Under the pieces are notes generated by a model. It was not told the DNA's origin and searched no databases. It saw only the letters and a list, made by a program, of their open reading frames with translations. A program made the translations under genes and the position numbers. Below are positions 1 through 5,952 of a stretch of DNA of 12,211 nucleotides, piece by piece; position 1 is the first letter of the stretch, and each line of letters starts with the position of its first letter. The stretch is from contig CAJWKB010000026.1 of NCBI GenBank assembly GCA_913042065.1, forward strand, positions 1 through 12,211, in the 5' to 3' direction. The DNA comes from an uncultured Alphaproteobacteria bacterium (lineage in GTDB: Bacteria > Pseudomonadota > Alphaproteobacteria > Puniceispirillales > Puniceispirillaceae).

Positions 1-770
1 GTGCCAGCAGGGCGGAACAGGTGCGATGACAGCAAGTCGGCGACCGGGCCACCAGCCGCACGCTCAATGACCCAACCAAGAAGATCGGTATGCGTTGAGC
101 AATAATGATGGCGATGGCCGTGATTGCCGTCAGAGGCAGGCAATTCAGCCAGAAAGGCACGCAGACCCTCGGTGCTGTGTCCCTCCTCAACCGGGTTCCA
201 GGCAGATGCACGCCGATAGGCCATGAAAACACCGGTGGTATCTAGATAATCCTCGACAAAGGCCGAGGCAACAGTCATGTCGAGCAGATGTCGCAGATTA
301 GCACCTTCATAGGCGCTGCCAGCTATTTCTGGCAAGTAATGGGTGAGCTGCTGTTCCGGGTCAAGAATGCCAGCCTCGACAAGAATGCCGACAATTAGGC
401 CAGCCAGCGATTTCGAGATGGAAAAAGCAATATGCGGCTGATTGGCGTTGCCAAACCCACCAAACCAGTCAAACACCAGCCTGCCATCTCGCATGACCAT
501 GAGGGCGTCGGTGTTGCTTGCGGCCAGAAAGTCATCAAGGGATCGCTGTCCCTCGCCGAAGGTAAGTGCTGCCAGATCCATCCGGTCTTCCGGCATCTCA
601 TAGGGCTGTTCAGCAGCGGCAATCGGCGCGGTCGGTAACAGCTGGCGGATGTGCGAGAAGGACCAGCGGCCAAAGCCCGGCTCCCGCCAGTTGGCGAGCG
701 TTACCTGGCCGCCCGGGTGGGGTGGGGCGCCGCGCATCAGGCACGCATATTCCGGTTCGCTCACTGTCAT
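1..770 (-). CDS. NylB-like serine hydrolase (beta-lactamase fold), 3' part cut by window edge
   Basis: This is the N-terminal 256 residues of a penicillin-recognising/class C beta-lactamase-fold hydrolase, resembling 6-aminohexanoate-dimer hydrolase (NylB) in sequence order as I remember it. Ser117-Ile-Ser-Lys120 is the SxxK nucleophile and base pair. Tyr223 lies in a HYCST motif and matches catalytic Tyr215 of NylB. Tyr175 in an EDYLD motif matches NylB Tyr170. The early TLANWREPGFGRW segment is also NylB-like. No signal peptide is evident, so a cytoplasmic enzyme acting on amides or esters is likely; the real substrate is unknown. The start is taken at ATG 770; a GTG three codons upstream is possible, and an in-frame TGA lies further up. 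No strong ribosome site is visible. The C-terminal third lies beyond position 1. It diverges from the SGNH esterase gene. Family assignment is secure; calling it a nylon-oligomer hydrolase would be over-reading. Confidence 0.85.
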   Translation of the reverse strand, partial: MTVSEPEYACLMRGAPPHPGGQVTLANWREPGFGRWSFSHIRQLLPTAPIAAAEQPYEMPEDRMDLAALTFGEGQRSLDDFLAASNTDALMVMRDGRLVFDWFGGFGNANQPHIAFSISKSLAGLIVGILVEAGILDPEQQLTHYLPEIAGSAYEGANLRHLLDMTVASAFVEDYLDTTGVFMAYRRASAWNPVEEGHSTEGLRAFLAELPASDGNHGHRHHYCSTHTDLLGWVIERAAGGPVADLLSSHLFRPAG

Positions 771-858
771 GGGATCCACATTACATTGAGATGGCGCCGC
801 TGCCCAGCGATATCATCCCCGATCCCCCATACCTTGATCAGCCCCGGTTGATCCACCC

Positions 859-875
859 TTGCGGCTGGACCGCAA
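859..875. promoter_or_regulatory. Perfect 6+6 inverted repeat, candidate operator in divergent gap
   Basis: TTGCGG and CCGCAA form a perfect dyad around a 5-base spacer, in the 152-base gap between the minus-strand serine hydrolase and the plus-strand SGNH gene. Two TTGATC copies sit just upstream at 834-839 and 848-853. The 17-base size and placement suit a dimeric repressor or LysR-type regulator site. No T-run follows on either strand, so it does not look like a terminator. No regulator gene adjoins it in the window. Its role is inferred only from symmetry and position. Confidence 0.35.
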
Positions 876-922
876 ATAAGTGCAGACTGCCCTCTCACTG
901 TTGCAGCTTTCGAGCCTGATCT

Positions 923-1585
923 ATGCGCATTCTGGTTTATGGTGACTCCAATAGCTGGGGCTATCTTGATGATGGCAGCGGCCAGCGTTATGCCGGGCGC
1001 TGGCCACAGCAGATGGTCAGCCAGCTTGACGCCGAGGTTATCGAGGAATGCCTACCAGGCCGGGTGACACATGGCGCCGACCCGGTGGAAGGACCACATT
1101 TTGACGGCACCGCCACACTTCTGGCGATGCTGATGTCGCACCAGCCACTTGACCATGTGATCATCATGCTTGGCACGAATGACATGAAGGCACGCTTTAA
1201 TCGCAGCGCAGACGATATAACCGGTGGAGTACTGCAGCTAGTCGATATCGTACGTGCAAGCAGGGCTGGCCCTGGAGGTTGGAACGCTACCCAGGTCCCT
1301 ATGGTGACAGTGATTTGTCCAACAAATCTGGGCGACAGTGTCGCAGATGCGAGTTGGGCAAAACATGAGGAATGGCAAGGCGGATGGGAAAAATCACGTA
1401 TGCTAGCCGGTATTCTTGGCCGTGCCTGCAATGCTCGTGGGATTGATTTTATCGACGCAAATGAATTTGCCGTCTCGTCACCAAATGATCCCATTCATTG
1501 GCAGACCGCCACCCATCAGGAGTTTGGCAAAGCCATGGCAGCGCATATAGCGGCGCTGGCGAATGGCAGCGTGGGGTTGGACTGA
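923..1585 (+). CDS. SGNH/GDSL hydrolase, MsAcT-like arylesterase/acyltransferase
   Basis: This 220-residue single-domain SGNH hydrolase has block I GDSN-SWGY with nucleophile Ser9, block III GTND with Asn86, and block V with Asp189 and His192 (DPIH). The run DHVIIMLGTNDMKA and the RW near residue 26 resemble the Mycobacterium smegmatis arylesterase/acyltransferase MsAcT, whose triad (Ser11, Asp192, His195) has nearly the same spacing. There is no signal peptide, so it is probably cytoplasmic and hydrolyses or transfers short acyl groups; the natural substrate is unknown. The block I residue after Ser is Asn rather than the usual Leu. The start is fixed by an in-frame TGA two codons upstream (917-919). 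The ribosome site is weak. Its TGA shares one base with the ATG of the EamA transporter, so the two are very likely translationally coupled. Confidence 0.9.
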   Translation: MRILVYGDSNSWGYLDDGSGQRYAGRWPQQMVSQLDAEVIEECLPGRVTHGADPVEGPHFDGTATLLAMLMSHQPLDHVIIMLGTNDMKARFNRSADDITGGVLQLVDIVRASRAGPGGWNATQVPMVTVICPTNLGDSVADASWAKHEEWQGGWEKSRMLAGILGRACNARGIDFIDANEFAVSSPNDPIHWQTATHQEFGKAMAAHIAALANGSVGLD

Positions 1586-2517
1586 TGTTTGCACAGATCG
1601 GCCTGCCGATGATTTTTGTTTTTCTATGGTCATCAGCCTTTGTCACCGGCAAGGTTGCCGTCATTTATGCAACACCCTTTGCTTTACTGCTCGTGCGATT
1701 CTTCATAGTCGCGCTATTGTTTGGTGGAATGATGCTGGTGACCCGTTTGTGGTTGTCACACCAGCGCCGAGAAACAGTAACGCCATCCGCAAAGATTGCA
1801 TCAGCAGATGGCTGGCAGACGCTTCTTGCAACTGCCACCATCGGGGTGATGCTGCATGGCGGCTATCTAGGCAGTGTTTTTCTGGCATTGTCGATGGGAA
1901 TTCCTGCAGGATTGACAGCGCTCGTCGTCTCAATGCAGCCGCTACTGTCATCATTTATAGCGATCTTTTTGTTTGCCGAAACGCTTCGGCATATTCAGTG
2001 GACTGGGATCATTCTCGGCTTTGTTGGAGTCGCGGTCGTATTGTTGCCCACGATTGGCAGCGGTGCCTCTGGCGACCTATCATTGGTCGGGCTTGGGGTT
2101 ACATTCAGCGGGCTGGCAGCTATCACCTGCGGGACGCTAATGCAGAAGAAGTTCGGCAATAATATCGGTCTGATGAAGGGCAATTTTGTGCAGTCGGTAG
2201 CAGCGACATTGTTCTATCTGATTATTACACCACTTATCGAGGAACCGCAGATCGATTGGCAGACACCCTTCATTTTGGCTATGAGCTGGCAGATCCTAGC
2301 AGTATCGCTTGGTGCCTACATGATTTTCATGGTGTTAATTAAACGCGACAGCATGGCGGCAACGTCATCGCTGCTGTTTTTGGTGCCACCAACAACAGCA
2401 ATCATGGCCACGCTATGGTTTGGCGAAGTGCTAACACCTCTGAGCATGATCGGTTTTGCCCTGGCAAGTGCGGGCGTCTTTCTTGTCACACATTATTCAT
2501 CACCCGCAACGCCGTAG
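1585..2517 (+). CDS. EamA/DMT-family 10-TM transporter
   Basis: A 310-residue very hydrophobic protein with two tandem EamA halves, the standard layout of ten-helix drug/metabolite transporters. The first half ends in helices around residues 108-155 (a Met-Gln-Pro-Leu turn near 117-120, then an Ala-Glu-Thr-Leu end). The second half repeats this at about 260-302 (Val-Pro-Pro near 267-269, Gly-Glu-Val near 280-282). The loop at 57-78 is hydrophilic and basic. It sits in the inner membrane and probably moves a small metabolite, often outward in this family; the substrate cannot be read from sequence. The ATG is chosen because it overlaps the stop of the SGNH gene (TGATG), a G-rich stretch precedes it and the protein then begins directly in helix 1; a longer reading from 1498 would duplicate SGNH coding sequence. 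Its 3' end overlaps the convergent DUF1028 gene by 25 bases. Confidence 0.92.
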   Translation: MFAQIGLPMIFVFLWSSAFVTGKVAVIYATPFALLLVRFFIVALLFGGMMLVTRLWLSHQRRETVTPSAKIASADGWQTLLATATIGVMLHGGYLGSVFLALSMGIPAGLTALVVSMQPLLSSFIAIFLFAETLRHIQWTGIILGFVGVAVVLLPTIGSGASGDLSLVGLGVTFSGLAAITCGTLMQKKFGNNIGLMKGNFVQSVAATLFYLIITPLIEEPQIDWQTPFILAMSWQILAVSLGAYMIFMVLIKRDSMAATSSLLFLVPPTTAIMATLWFGEVLTPLSMIGFALASAGVFLVTHYSSPATP

Positions 2518-3170
2518 CTTGGCGCAGTAGAGGGGTCCAGCGCCCGCAGATTATAGGCTTCCATCTGCGGTTCATACGCATCCCACAACCGACGGAGGAC
2601 AACGCCCGGGCATTCCTCAGTCCAGTCAACGCGCAGATCAACCAACGGCCAGCTGTTGCAATGAGCGACAAGAAGCGTTGCCGAATGGGTCGGCCCCTCC
2701 TCGCCGCCAGAATCAATGCCGGCCTGCAGCGCCGTTAGCAGGCGATCAGCCAGATGCAGACCTGTACCAGTTGTAAAGGAGGTGACCATCACGGCCGGCA
2801 CTGCCTCGTTGGCCAAAAGATTCCCAGCAGCGATACAGCCCAAACCAGTAGCAACAGCGTTGGTTCCCAGAATGTTAGCACCGGTAAAATGCGCGACATT
2901 GCCGGCAAGGTCCACCAATGCAACTTGCCGGTAGTCACTGTGGGGGCGATCCGCCATTACCTCAGCAAGCGCCGCCTCAGCAGTCGCGCCAGCTGCCAAA
3001 TGTGCCAACACTTCGGGACCTATCGAAGGATCGGTAACATTCTGCGTTGTCACAGCACCAGCACCGGCCAGCACGTGCGGGCACCGGCTGCCAACACAGA
3101 TGCTGCTAGTGGTGATAGCAACACCGGACATATCAGTTTTGGGGCAATGGCCTACAATTGAAAAGGTCAT
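2493..3170 (-). CDS. DUF1028 family protein (putative Ntn-type hydrolase)
   Basis: This 225-residue protein matches the DUF1028 family from its first residues: MTFSIVGHCP, then a GVAIT-TSS segment (17-23), VGSRCPHV (26-33), TTQNVTDPS (41-49) and a GN-LL segment (116-119). DUF1028 has no settled biochemical role; its fold is related to N-terminal-nucleophile hydrolases. Thr2 follows Met1 directly and would become N-terminal after Met removal, so it is a candidate nucleophile (inference). It has no signal peptide and lacks the extra C-terminal domain of longer members. GGAG lies 8 bases before the ATG. It lies 34 bases after the Rieske oxygenase gene and is presumably co-transcribed with it, suggesting that it processes an amide or related intermediate of the same pathway. 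Its last 25 bases overlap the 3' end of the convergent transporter gene. Confidence 0.88.
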   Translation of the reverse strand: MTFSIVGHCPKTDMSGVAITTSSICVGSRCPHVLAGAGAVTTQNVTDPSIGPEVLAHLAAGATAEAALAEVMADRPHSDYRQVALVDLAGNVAHFTGANILGTNAVATGLGCIAAGNLLANEAVPAVMVTSFTTGTGLHLADRLLTALQAGIDSGGEEGPTHSATLLVAHCNSWPLVDLRVDWTEECPGVVLRRLWDAYEPQMEAYNLRALDPSTAPSYGVAGDE

Positions 3171-3204
3171 AGATTAAGCTCCTGCACTGGTTCGTTCAAG
3201 CCCC

Positions 3205-4356
3205 TCAGTCACACAGACGACGGGCAAGGTATTGCGTGAATTCATGATTTTCACGCTCTAGCCAGCTGAGTGGACCAGGGCTAGAGAGCGGGGCCCTCGC
3301 ACCTGCAAAGATCCCCTCGACCATGTGTTTGTCTTCAAGCTGGACAGCATCGAGAAAAGCCTTCGTGCTAGCAATATATGATTGCGGATCGGCTTGCGCC
3401 GCCAGCACTTCAGGAGCCAACGCCGCCCCATAGCGGATGCGTGTTCGGCCAAGACCATCAGGTTGCAGCGCCAAATACCACAGATGATCAGGCGCCAACA
3501 CATACATATGGCAAGGGAAAACTGTCGGCATAACCGAAATATTGCGCCATTTACCTGTTAAAGTTGTGTTATCAGGGTGCGCTGTCCCAACCGGCGCCGT
3601 GCCGGTTTTGACAAAGAGTTGCGAAGTAAAGTGGGTAAAGCTGCCGCGCTCATCAAACTGCGTTTTCTCAACAGGAAAATGCCCCCCAACCGTGTCACGG
3701 TGAGCAACAGGAAGGTGGTAACCCTCCATGAAATTTTCGGTTAAACATTTCCAATTGGTGTCCCAGACATGATCCTCAGTAAAAATTGTCACATAATCCT
3801 GCATGTTGTATGGCAGAAGCCTTTCCGTAAGATCAGAGAGTCTGTGCGCCACGGGTTCGACGTCAGGGTCTAGGCAAACATAAATCCATCCCAAATATTC
3901 CTCGCAGCGGACCGCGGGAAGCTGGATATCTGATTTTTTGAAACAGCTGGTCCTGTCCATGTAGGCAGCGCCAACAAGCTTGCCCTCCAGATTGTAGGTC
4001 CAGGCGTGATAGGGACAGGTGAATTTGCGTGTGTTGCCGCGCCCTTCAACAAGGCGCATCATTCGGTGCCGGCAGACATTCGCTCGCGCCGAAAGCAGGC
4101 CATTCATCCCGCGTATAATAATTAGTGGTTGATCACCGCACTCAAAGGCCATGTAATCGCCTGGATTGGGCAATTCATCGGCCCGCCCAGCGCACAACCA
4201 TTCAGCGGAAAAAATACGTTCCATCTCATGTGCAGTGATCTCAGGTAAAGTATAGATGGCCTTTGGCGGCGCAGTTGCCGCTTCAAGTGGCGTTGCCGCT
4301 AGACGCTTGAGCGCGGTTAGGACATCGCCGAGTGTCGAAGGCTGTTGTGTCTGCAT
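3205..4356 (-). CDS. Rieske non-heme iron oxygenase, alpha subunit
   Basis: A full-length 383-residue ring-hydroxylating-type oxygenase. The N-terminal Rieske domain (about 50-150) binds a 2Fe-2S cluster through Cys95-x-His97 and Cys114-x2-His117. The catalytic domain has mononuclear iron ligands His214 and His219 in ENFMEGYHLPVAH, and Asp342 is the likely third ligand. Glu211 occupies the inter-centre bridging position that is Asp205 in naphthalene dioxygenase. Glu is found there in carnitine monooxygenase CntA and relatives acting on quaternary amines, so N-dealkylation or hydroxylation of a nitrogenous substrate is plausible but unproven. The reductase needed to supply electrons is not in the window. 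In-frame TAA lies upstream with no other start between, so ATG 4356 is fixed; the nearest purine-rich site (GGGGAG) is an unusually long 13 bases away. It sits between ridA and the DUF1028 gene. Confidence 0.93.
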   Translation of the reverse strand: MQTQQPSTLGDVLTALKRLAATPLEAATAPPKAIYTLPEITAHEMERIFSAEWLCAGRADELPNPGDYMAFECGDQPLIIIRGMNGLLSARANVCRHRMMRLVEGRGNTRKFTCPYHAWTYNLEGKLVGAAYMDRTSCFKKSDIQLPAVRCEEYLGWIYVCLDPDVEPVAHRLSDLTERLLPYNMQDYVTIFTEDHVWDTNWKCLTENFMEGYHLPVAHRDTVGGHFPVEKTQFDERGSFTHFTSQLFVKTGTAPVGTAHPDNTTLTGKWRNISVMPTVFPCHMYVLAPDHLWYLALQPDGLGRTRIRYGAALAPEVLAAQADPQSYIASTKAFLDAVQLEDKHMVEGIFAGARAPLSSPGPLSWLERENHEFTQYLARRLCD

Positions 4357-4396
4357 TTTCGGATCAAAGCTCCCCTGCCTATTTTCCTTGTCGCCC

Positions 4397-4416
4397 GCGT
4401 TATCGAAGCGTTATCG
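4397..4416. repeat. 9-bp direct repeat with 11-base period upstream of the oxygenase gene
   Basis: GCGTTATCG occurs twice, at 4397-4405 and 4408-4416, separated by two bases (CGATAACGC read on the oxygenase strand). The 11-base period is close to one helical turn, so both copies face the same side of DNA. It lies 41-60 bases before the oxygenase ATG in the 77-base ridA-Rieske gap. A regulator site is possible; chance or slippage duplication is the alternative. Confidence 0.4.
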
Positions 4417-4433
4417 TTGCAACCACCCAACTG

Positions 4434-4847
4434 TTAGTCAGGGATAACCGCCGTTACCTCTATCTCAACAACCCATTCCGGGCGAGCAAGCGCCGGAACG
4501 ACGATGCCGGTCGAACAGGGATGAACTCCTTTCAGCCATTTCCCCATTTCTTGATAAACCGCCTCGCGATAACGAATGTCTGTCAGATAGACAACAATCC
4601 GGCAAACATGATTCATGCAGCTTCCAGCCTCCTTGAGAAGCAAAGCAATATTCTGCATTGTTTTTTCAGTTTGTTTCTCAGCGTCCCCAACATGCAGCGA
4701 TTCGCGACTGTCAAGATCCTGCGCCACCTGCCCTCGTAGGAACACCATCGTGCCGCGCGCGACCACACCTTGCGAGAGGTCATTGTCCAGATTCTGCTCC
4801 GGATAGGTCTGCTTAGTATTGAACGGCCTGATACGCTTATGCACCAT
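4434..4847 (-). CDS. RidA/YjgF/YER057c/UK114-family protein
   Basis: This 137-residue protein belongs to the Rid superfamily, small trimeric cytoplasmic proteins with active sites at subunit interfaces. In archetypal RidA they hydrolyse reactive enamines/imines such as 2-aminoacrylate released by PLP enzymes. Family features are the mid-protein GQVAQDLD (39-46), NIALLLKEAG (66-75) and VVYLTD (85-90) segments. Arg122 in PALARPEW corresponds to the carboxylate-binding Arg105 of E. coli RidA, and Glu128 or Glu130 to its C-terminal acid. It differs from E. coli RidA in the N-terminal 25 residues, so it may belong to another Rid subgroup. AGGGA precedes the ATG. It heads the ridA-Rieske-DUF1028 run and lies just after a PLP transaminase gene, which fits an imine deaminase role in an amine or amino-acid pathway. 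Confidence 0.92.
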   Translation of the reverse strand: MVHKRIRPFNTKQTYPEQNLDNDLSQGVVARGTMVFLRGQVAQDLDSRESLHVGDAEKQTEKTMQNIALLLKEAGSCMNHVCRIVVYLTDIRYREAVYQEMGKWLKGVHPCSTGIVVPALARPEWVVEIEVTAVIPD

Positions 4848-4890
4848 TTTACTTTTCCCTTTTTATTGTTTTATTTCAACTATTTCATTA

Positions 4891-4910
4891 CATAAAAAAG
4901 AACTTTTATG
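4891..4910. repeat. AT-rich inverted repeat in ridA leader
   Basis: CATAAAA and TTTTATG form a 7-bp stem around a 6-base loop within the very AT-rich 169-base spacer before ridA. The stem is almost all A-T and would be weak in RNA. It could be a regulator site or a poor terminator for the upstream aminotransferase gene, but chance is likely in such skewed sequence. Confidence 0.2.
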
Positions 4911-5003
4911 ATCTAAAATGGTCGATAAATCCTTCTCCAAAAATTTCCATCTGAGTATTCTCGATCTGGATTTATTTTTTTCAATATATTATTTATTTTC
5001 AAC

Positions 5004-5031
5004 ATTATACTAAATTTTATAGAGGTGGAAA
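5004..5031 (-). promoter_or_regulatory. Candidate sigma70-type promoter for ridA-Rieske-DUF1028
   Basis: On the minus strand a perfect TATAAT (5009-5004) lies 16 bases after TTTCCA (5031-5026), a 4-of-6 match to the -35 consensus. The -35 falls inside the 3' end of the aminotransferase gene. It would give a leader of about 150 bases before the ridA ATG. The spacer is strongly AT-rich, so a TATAAT by chance is not improbable. If real, the three downstream genes can be expressed apart from hflX and the aminotransferase. Confidence 0.35.
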
Positions 5032-5877
5032 CTCAGCCCGTGCTATCTCTAGATAGGCAGTACGCAGAGCCATTGTGATGGCACCGGTCTGACCATCCCC
5101 AATCTTCACATCATCAATCCAACCAACCGGCATCACGTAGATCGAAGCAGCGGTAATGAAAGCCTCATCGGCCCGTTTGGCCTGATCCAGAGTATAAATT
5201 GTCTCGACGATGCGAAGTTGGTGGGCGGCAGCAACGCGCAGCATCGTTTGGCGAGTAATACCATGCAAAATTTCATTACTCACAGGACGGACATAAAGAA
5301 TCTTATCCTTGATGAAAAAGAAACTAGAGGAACCGGCTTCAGTGATAAATCCTTTGTCATCAATCATCAATGCTTCGAAAGCCCCAGCTTCATGGGCGGC
5401 CTGCTTAGCCATTACCTGTCCGAGCAGATTTGTCGTCTTAATATCCCGACGCGCCCAGCGGATATCGGGCACGCTGGCAAGTGAGACAGGCTCCGGCGGG
5501 GTATCGGCAGGAAATTTCTCGCTCTGGGTGAAGGCAAAGACATTTGGTGTGTAGCTGTCATCATAAAGATAATTGCGATCACCTTCGCCGCGCGTGATAT
5601 GCAGATAAAGAAAACCTTCTTTCTGCTGGTTTTCCAAAATCAAACGCATCATTACTGCCAGCAATTCATCCCGACCCATAGGCGAGGGCATGGTGAGCTT
5701 AGAAAGCGAGCTATTAAGCCGGTCCATATGATAAGCAAAATCGGTGATCTGGCCGTCAAGAATGCCAAACCCCTCATAGACAGCGTCGGCGAAGAGAAGA
5801 CCTCGGTCAAAAATTGATAGTTTTGCCTGACCCTCAGGCAGGAATTCACCATTCAGAAAAACAACCCGGTCCATCAT
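5017..5877 (-). CDS. dat: Class IV PLP aminotransferase, D-amino-acid transaminase-like
   Basis: A complete 286-residue fold-type IV aminotransferase. The segment PDIRWARRDIKTTNLLGQVM (137-156) matches the signature of bacterial D-amino-acid transaminase, with catalytic Lys147 forming the PLP Schiff base. Glu180 in ITEAGSSS would contact the pyridine nitrogen, and Tyr34 in DAVYEG matches Tyr31 of the Bacillus enzyme. D-amino-acid transaminases interconvert D-alanine and D-glutamate with their keto acids, supplying peptidoglycan precursors or degrading D-amino acids. The carboxylate-binding Arg98/His100 pair of the Bacillus enzyme appears here as Arg101/Tyr103, so substrate preference may differ; branched-chain or (R)-amine specificity cannot be excluded. 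Translation may begin at either of two adjacent ATGs; AAGAG precedes them. It follows hflX by 75 bases and precedes the AT-rich ridA leader. Confidence 0.85.
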   Translation of the reverse strand: MMDRVVFLNGEFLPEGQAKLSIFDRGLLFADAVYEGFGILDGQITDFAYHMDRLNSSLSKLTMPSPMGRDELLAVMMRLILENQQKEGFLYLHITRGEGDRNYLYDDSYTPNVFAFTQSEKFPADTPPEPVSLASVPDIRWARRDIKTTNLLGQVMAKQAAHEAGAFEALMIDDKGFITEAGSSSFFFIKDKILYVRPVSNEILHGITRQTMLRVAAAHQLRIVETIYTLDQAKRADEAFITAASIYVMPVGWIDDVKIGDGQTGAITMALRTAYLEIARAEFPPL

Positions 5878-5952
5878 TACTACTCTTATCTGATCAGTTT
5901 ACGATCGATACTTTACAGCCAGAAATTACCATTTGGAAATGAGAAAACGCAG

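Noticed and set aside
566..919. Plus-strand 117-codon open frame covering the start of the NylB-like gene and the divergent gap
   Set aside because: The translation shows no recognisable domain, is rich in Pro/Arg/Ser as expected from an antisense frame, and lies opposite a well-supported hydrolase gene.
988..1494. Minus-strand 168-codon open frame inside the SGNH gene
   Set aside because: The opposite frame has all SGNH catalytic blocks; this one has low-complexity Ser/Pro/Arg content and no family pattern.
4332..4739. Plus-strand 135-codon open frame across the ridA-Rieske gap
   Set aside because: It is antisense to both ridA and the oxygenase start, with no domain pattern or ribosome site.
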